Below, one piece after another: positions 59,689 through 64,000 of a stretch of 64,000 nucleotides of DNA. The DNA comes from Microbacterium sp. LWH13-1.2 (GTDB lineage: Bacteria; Actinomycetota; Actinomycetes; Actinomycetales; Microbacteriaceae): positions 3,534,001-3,598,000 of the forward strand of contig NZ_CP151635.1 in assembly GCF_038397735.1 (NCBI RefSeq). The letters run 5' to 3'. The notes below the pieces were generated by a model. That model was not told where the DNA came from and did no database searches. It saw nothing but the letters and a program-made list of their open reading frames with translations. Numbering within the stretch: the first letter of the stretch is position 1; each line of letters opens with the position of its first letter. The translations under genes and the position numbers were made by a program.

Positions 59689-60447
59689 ATGCACAGCACC
59701 CCTGCTCTCGCCCCTGAAACGACCATCGCCATCGTCGGCGCCGGCCGTCTCGGCGGCGTACTCGCACGGGCCCTCCGCGCAGCGGGCTTCGTCGTCATCG
59801 GACCCCTCCGTCGCGACGACCGAGCGCCGGATGCCGACATCGCACTGCTCTGCGTTCCCGATTCCGCCATCCCGGCTGTGGCTTTCGCCGTGCGACCGCA
59901 TGCGCGGCTCGTCGCCCACGTCTCGGGGGCGACACCGCTCACCGACGTCGACTTCAGCCTCCACCCACTGCAGACCTTCACCGGCACAGAGGCTCCCGAG
60001 GTCTTCCACGGCATCGGCGTGGCTATCGACGGCCGCACCCCCGAGGCGCTCGAGGTGGCCGAGCAGCTCGCGCGGGCGCTCGACGCGAACCCGTTCCACG
60101 TCGGCGACGCCCATCGCGCGGAGTATCACGCCTCCGCATCCTTCGCCTCGAACTTCGTGCTCACCGTGCTCGACGCGGCAGAACGCCTCGCGAAAGACGC
60201 CGGGGTCGACCGCGCCCACCTCGCACCGCTCGTTCGGCAGACGGTCGAGAACTGGGTGGCGTCTGGCGCGGCGTCCGCTCTCACCGGACCGATCGCGCGC
60301 GGCGACGAGGCGACGGTCGCGCGTCAGCGCGCAGCATCCGGCGACTACCAAGACCTCTTCGACGCCCTCGCCACCGCCACCCGCGCGGTCGCAGGGCGCG
60401 CGCCGCATGCGACCACAGACAAGACCACCGAGGAGCCCGAGGCATGA
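59689..60447 (+). CDS. DUF2520 Rossmann-like oxidoreductase, first gene of the pantothenate operon
   Basis: 252 residues. An N-terminal NAD(P) Rossmann motif (IAIVGAGRLGGVLARALRAA), the middle LVAHVSGATPLTDV and HPLQTFTG signature, and a C-terminal 6PGDH-like helical domain (DUF2520; HASASFASNFVLTVLDAAER). Such proteins sit at the head of panC-panD-panB operons in actinobacteria and may supply ketopantoate reductase activity in place of PanE. This is inference from context; 4-nt overlap with panC. Confidence 0.85.
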   Translation: MHSTPALAPETTIAIVGAGRLGGVLARALRAAGFVVIGPLRRDDRAPDADIALLCVPDSAIPAVAFAVRPHARLVAHVSGATPLTDVDFSLHPLQTFTGTEAPEVFHGIGVAIDGRTPEALEVAEQLARALDANPFHVGDAHRAEYHASASFASNFVLTVLDAAERLAKDAGVDRAHLAPLVRQTVENWVASGAASALTGPIARGDEATVARQRAASGDYQDLFDALATATRAVAGRAPHATTDKTTEEPEA

Positions 60448-61331
60448 GAATCCTCCGCACGATCGCCGAGGTGCGAGCCGCGGTCCGCGACGCCAAAGCA
60501 GCGGGCCAGTCCGTCGGACTCGTCCCCACGATGGGCGCCTTCCACGACGGCCACCTCTCACTCATGCGCGCTGCGCGTGAGCAGAACGACCTCGTCGTCG
60601 TCTCGCTCTTCGTCAACCCGACCCAGTTCGCCGCGAACGAAGACCTCAGCACCTACCCGCGCGACGAGGCCCGCGACGCCGCGCTCGCCGAGGCCGAGGG
60701 CGTCGACATCCTCTTCGCACCCGAGCCCGCCGTGATCTACCCCGACGGCTTCGCCACGAACATCCACGTCGCGGGCATCACCGAGGTGCTCGACGGCGCG
60801 AGCCGCGGGCCCCATCACTTCGACGGCGTCGCCACCGTCGTCACCAAGCTGTTCGGCATCGTGCAGCCCGACGTCGCCTATTTCGGACAGAAGGATGCTC
60901 AGCAGGTGCTCGTCGTCCGCCGGGTCGTGCGCGACCTCGACCTCGACGTGCGCATCGAGGCCTGCCCGATCGTCCGCGAACCCGACGGACTCGCCATGAG
61001 CTCGCGCAACGTCTACCTCGACGCGGATGCTCGCGCCCAGGCGACCGCGCTCAACCGCGCCCTCGACGCCGCCGACGTGGCGCACCGATCGGGGGAGAGC
61101 ATCCTGTCTGCCGCCCACGCTGTTCTCGACGAGGCGGGCATCGCTGTCGAGTACCTGGAACTCCGGGACGCCGAGACCCTGCAGCCCGTGACGGCCGTCG
61201 AACGAGACGCGCTTCTGCTCGTCGCCGCCCGTGTCGGCGCCGCCCGACTGATCGACAACCACCTGCTCCGGGCGGCCGAGACCACTTTGGCCAAGACCCA
61301 CACCACCACCGACGGAAAGGGCGACGCCTGA
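60444..61331 (+). CDS. panC: Pantoate--beta-alanine ligase
   Basis: 295 residues. [16 protein letters not shown] (HxGH-type), [36 protein letters not shown] and [10 protein letters not shown] (KMSKS-like) are the ligase signatures. It joins pantoate and beta-alanine with ATP to make pantothenate. A Thr/Lys-rich tail is added at the end. Overlaps its neighbours at both ends (4 nt with the DUF2520 gene, 1 nt with panD). Confidence 0.97.
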   Translation: MRILRTIAEVRAAVRDAKAAGQSVGLVPTMGAFHDGHLSLMRAAREQNDLVVVSLFVNPTQFAANEDLSTYPRDEARDAALAEAEGVDILFAPEPAVIYPDGFATNIHVAGITEVLDGASRGPHHFDGVATVVTKLFGIVQPDVAYFGQKDAQQVLVVRRVVRDLDLDVRIEACPIVREPDGLAMSSRNVYLDADARAQATALNRALDAADVAHRSGESILSAAHAVLDEAGIAVEYLELRDAETLQPVTAVERDALLLVAARVGAARLIDNHLLRAAETTLAKTHTTTDGKGDA

Positions 61332-61717
61332 TGCGACGCACCATGCTGAAGTCGAAGATCCACCGCGCGACCGTCACCGGCAGCGACCTGCACTACGTCG
61401 GCTCGATCACCGTCGACCCCGATCTGCTCGAGGCCGCCGACATCCTGCCGCACGAGCAGGTGCACGTCGTCGACGTCGACAACGGGGCCCGCTTCGAGAC
61501 CTACACGCTGGTCGGCGAGCGCGGATCCGGCGTGATCCAGGTCAACGGCGCCGCCGCCCGCCTCGTGCACACCGGCGACACGATCATCGTCATCTCCTAC
61601 GCCGACTACTCGCCGGAAGACCTCGTCGACTACGAACCCGTCGTCGTGCACGTCGATCGGTCGAACGCGATCGTTCGCGTCGACGACGCCGTCGGAGAAC
61701 TGGTGGTCACCGCATGA
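61331..61717 (+). CDS. panD: Aspartate 1-decarboxylase precursor
   Basis: 128 residues. [20 protein letters not shown] and the self-cleavage site YVGS (Gly-Ser near residue 25) give the pyruvoyl group after processing. It makes beta-alanine from aspartate. Active site Lys, Tyr and Thr are in the expected places (KSKIH; YADYS). Starts with ATG overlapping panC; panB overlaps the end by 4 nt. Confidence 0.97.
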   Translation: MRRTMLKSKIHRATVTGSDLHYVGSITVDPDLLEAADILPHEQVHVVDVDNGARFETYTLVGERGSGVIQVNGAAARLVHTGDTIIVISYADYSPEDLVDYEPVVVHVDRSNAIVRVDDAVGELVVTA

Positions 61718-62583
61718 GCGCCCACGCCGCCCCGACCAAGCGCCTGACCCTCAGCGATCTGGCCGCGAAGAAGCACGCCGGCGCGCCCATCGTCATGGTC
61801 ACCGCCTACGATTTCCCGAGCGCGCAGATCGTCGAGGAGGCCGGTGTCGACCTGGTGCTCGTCGGCGATTCGGCCGCGATGACCGTGCTCGGCTACGACA
61901 GCACCGTGCCCGTCACGGTCGACGAGATGCTCATGCTCACGAAGGCCGTGCGCCGCGGACTCGAGAAGCCGTTGCTGGTCGGCGACCTGCCCTTCGGCTC
62001 GTACGAGGCGTCGGACGAGCTCGCCCTCGCGACCGCGCAGCGCTTCATCAAGGAGGCGGGCGTCGACCTGGTCAAGATCGAGCGCGGCGGCACGACGGTC
62101 GACCGCGCCCGCGCGCTGGTGAATGCCGGCATCCCCGTGGTCGGGCACGTCGGGCTGACCCCGCAGACCGCGACATCCCTCGGCGGATACCGTGCCCAGG
62201 GGCGCACCGCCGACGCCGCACTCGCCGTGATCGACGATGCCCTCGCGCTGCAGGATGCCGGAGTCTCGCTGCTCGTGATCGAAGCAGTGCCGTCGGAGGT
62301 CACCGCGGCCCTCGCGCCCCTGCTGCGCATTCCGCTGATCGGCATCGGAGCGGGAGCGGATGCCGACGGCCAGGTGCTCGTCTTCCACGACCTGCTCGGC
62401 ATCTACGCCGGCGGCGTCGCCAAGTTCGTCAAGCGCTACGCAGATGTGCGGGGAGTGTCGGTCGCGGGGGTCCAGGCGTATGCCGACGAGGTGCGCGACG
62501 GGGTCTACCCCGCGCCCGAGCACGGGTACGGAATGCCCGAGGCTGAGGCCGCGCGGCTGCGGGAACTGCTCGCGGAGCGGTAG
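61714..62583 (+). CDS. panB: 3-methyl-2-oxobutanoate hydroxymethyltransferase
   Basis: 289 residues. [60 protein letters not shown] and the C-terminal [19 protein letters not shown] are typical PanB TIM-barrel elements. It adds a hydroxymethyl group from methylene-THF to ketoisovalerate to form ketopantoate. Last gene of the operon, before a hairpin terminator. Confidence 0.97.
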   Translation: MSAHAAPTKRLTLSDLAAKKHAGAPIVMVTAYDFPSAQIVEEAGVDLVLVGDSAAMTVLGYDSTVPVTVDEMLMLTKAVRRGLEKPLLVGDLPFGSYEASDELALATAQRFIKEAGVDLVKIERGGTTVDRARALVNAGIPVVGHVGLTPQTATSLGGYRAQGRTADAALAVIDDALALQDAGVSLLVIEAVPSEVTAALAPLLRIPLIGIGAGADADGQVLVFHDLLGIYAGGVAKFVKRYADVRGVSVAGVQAYADEVRDGVYPAPEHGYGMPEAEAARLRELLAER

Positions 62584-62618
62584 GTCGCGGGGCCGTCCGC
62601 GGTCGGGCATCCGCGACC
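62583..62618. terminator. Bidirectional hairpin between panB and the MFS gene
   Basis: GGTCGCGG (62583-62590) and CCGCGACC (62611-62618) form a perfect 8-bp stem in the 36-bp convergent gap. Confidence 0.6.
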
Positions 62619-62619
62619 C

Positions 62620-63831
62620 TTACTCCGCCCGGCGCGCCCGCAGCACCAGCGCGACGAGCGCGAGCACGATGACCGCGACCCCGTATCCGACGCACACGAC
62701 TCCGAGCCCGAACACCCCGACCAGCGTCCCGGCGACCACGGCGGGCACTCCGAACGCGAGGTAGGCGAGCAGGTAGATCACGGCGAACGTGTCGGCGCGG
62801 TCGGTCGCGGGGATCCGTGGCGCGAGCGAGGCGACGACCCCCGAGAAGGCGGTGCCGAATCCCATGCCGGTGATCGCGGTCGCGGCGAGATAGAAGGGGA
62901 GCGACTCGGCCGAGAGGGCCCAGAGCGACAGGGCGGTTCCCGTCGCGAGCGCCGCGGTGCCGAAGATCACGGAGGTGCGCGGCGTGCGGTTGCGGAACAC
63001 GAACGCCGTGATCGCGCCGACTCCCGCGAGCATCGCGACCGCGAGCCCCTGCCAGACGTGCGCCTCGCCACCGAGCTCGGTGCGCACGATGTTGGCGCCG
63101 AGCGAGAGGAAGAGTCCACCGGTCGCCCATCCGGCGATGATCGCGGGCGCGCCCCGCCAGAAGTCCGAGCGGATGCCGGCCGGCACCGACAGGCGGAAGC
63201 TCAGCGACGCCAGCGCTCCCGGTCGAAGCGGTGCGGTCTCGGGCGCGAGGAAGAAGAGCGCGGCGAGCACGATGTAGACGACGGTCAGCGGCGCGAAAAC
63301 GTCGAGCAGCGGCTGGCCGGTCAGGTCGAGGGCGATGCCCGAGATCAGCGCGCCGAGGGCGAGGCCGATGCCGGGGCTGAGTGCGTTCCACAGAGCGGCG
63401 ACCCTCGACCGTCCGCCGGGAGCGAGGTCGAGCGCCGCGGCCGAGAGCGCGGCGATGAGCACACCACTCGCCGCGCCCTGGAGGATGCGCGCGAGCATGA
63501 GCGTCGCGACGCTGTCGGCATGCCAGAAGAGCAGCATGCTCGCGGCGAGCAGGAGGAGTCCGCCGATCGCGACGGGACGGCGTCCGACGTGGTCGGAGAG
63601 AGATCCGGCGGTGAGCAGCGCGAGCAGCAGGGCGATCGCGTACACCGCGAACACGGCGCTGATGACGATCGCGTCGAACCCGATCTCGGCCGCGAGCACC
63701 GGGTAGAACGGCGACGGCGCGCTCGCACCCATCATCATCGCGATCTGCGTGACGATCGCGAGCGCGAAGCCGAAGCGCGAGCGGCGGATCGGCGCGGCCG
63801 TCGTAGTGGCGATCGGTGACGTGGTCGTCAT
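62620..63831 (-). CDS. MFS transporter (drug/arabinose-efflux type)
   Basis: 403 residues, 12 predicted helices. The MFS loop motif follows helix 2 (AGSLSDHVGRRPVAIGGLLL), and helix 5 of antiporters may include GIALGALISGIALDLTGQP. N-terminus MTTTSPIATTTAAPIRRSR. Divergent from a regulator at 63947 with palindromes between them, so efflux under local control is likely. Confidence 0.92.
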   Translation of the reverse strand: MTTTSPIATTTAAPIRRSRFGFALAIVTQIAMMMGASAPSPFYPVLAAEIGFDAIVISAVFAVYAIALLLALLTAGSLSDHVGRRPVAIGGLLLLAASMLLFWHADSVATLMLARILQGAASGVLIAALSAAALDLAPGGRSRVAALWNALSPGIGLALGALISGIALDLTGQPLLDVFAPLTVVYIVLAALFFLAPETAPLRPGALASLSFRLSVPAGIRSDFWRGAPAIIAGWATGGLFLSLGANIVRTELGGEAHVWQGLAVAMLAGVGAITAFVFRNRTPRTSVIFGTAALATGTALSLWALSAESLPFYLAATAITGMGFGTAFSGVVASLAPRIPATDRADTFAVIYLLAYLAFGVPAVVAGTLVGVFGLGVVCVGYGVAVIVLALVALVLRARRAE

Positions 63832-63857
63832 CTGTGCTCCCGCGGGTCTGGGGTCGA

Positions 63858-63898
63858 GTTCGAGGTCTCGAACGAGTTGGGTTCGAGAATCATCGAAC
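63858..63898. promoter_or_regulatory. Palindromic operator sites of the MFS/regulator pair
   Basis: GTTCGAGGTCTCGAAC (63858-63873, perfect dyad with a 2-nt centre) and GTTCGA-6-TCGAAC (63881-63898). A further related half-site, ATTCTCGAAC, is at 63936-63945. Repeated GTTCGA/TCGAAC words between divergent genes suggest binding by the adjacent regulator. Confidence 0.6.
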
Positions 63899-63946
63899 TA
63901 TCGGAGCGTACTCGCCTTCCCGCGATTGTTCAACTATTCTCGAACC

Positions 63947-64000
63947 ATGCCAGGCGACCTTCCGCATCCGGATCGTTCCGAGATCCAGCTCACCGACGTG
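63947..64000 (+). CDS. Start of a divergent transcriptional regulator (cut by window edge)
   Basis: Only 18 codons are visible (MPGDLPHPDRSEIQLTDV). The opening resembles ArsR/winged-HTH regulators paired with MFS exporters, but this is not certain from so little. It is divergent from the MFS gene. Confidence 0.5.
   Translation, partial: MPGDLPHPDRSEIQLTDV

Overview
The window is a 64 kb piece of a high-GC actinobacterial chromosome. GC-rich codon use, GTG/TTG starts, 4-nt start/stop overlaps, leaderless-type promoters, DUF2510/G5/excalibur surface proteins and frequent GGATGC/GCATCC words point to Microbacteriaceae, most likely Microbacterium. That assignment is inference from gene content and style; I see no rRNA, no tRNA and no CRISPR array.

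Layout. 0-5 kb: the N-terminus of an MMPL exporter with a divergent TetR regulator and a shared palindrome, a DUF2786 protein, and purL with a small membrane protein behind it. 5-11.6 kb: an amine or amino-acid catabolic locus, with an IclR regulator and APC permease facing a second APC permease, an ornithine-cyclodeaminase-like protein, a SolA/sarcosine-oxidase-like FAD oxidase and a RidA protein. 11.6-30.8 kb: mostly housekeeping and accessory single genes (WYL regulator, VOC protein, Ser/Thr kinase, BKACE enzyme, two convergent PatB-type C-S lyases, 6-phosphogluconate dehydrogenase, acetyltransferases, lipoproteins, a GIY-YIG protein), then a small type-VII-secretion-like cluster and an SDR.

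30.8-48.9 kb is an accessory, defence-like region. It holds a complete type I restriction-modification system (hsdM, hsdS, hsdR plus an overlapping XRE regulator). Next comes an unrecognised three-gene set (one soluble and two membrane proteins) that is the best candidate for an undescribed system. After it lie a decayed gene, a degenerate second copy of the 3' end of the metallophosphoesterase found at 48.9 kb, a MarR/quinone-oxidoreductase pair with twin perfect operators, and a DUF262 protein beside a CBS-HEPN-like protein. The duplicated gene end suggests that this stretch arrived by insertion.

48.9-64 kb: a five-gene operon (solute-binding protein, ATPase, fused double permease, LacI regulator, metallophosphoesterase), a VapBC45-like toxin-antitoxin pair, a SulP anion transporter, a pantothenate operon (DUF2520 oxidoreductase, panC, panD, panB), and an MFS transporter divergent from a regulator cut by the window edge. 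Several intergenic regions carry inverted or dispersed repeats, listed separately.
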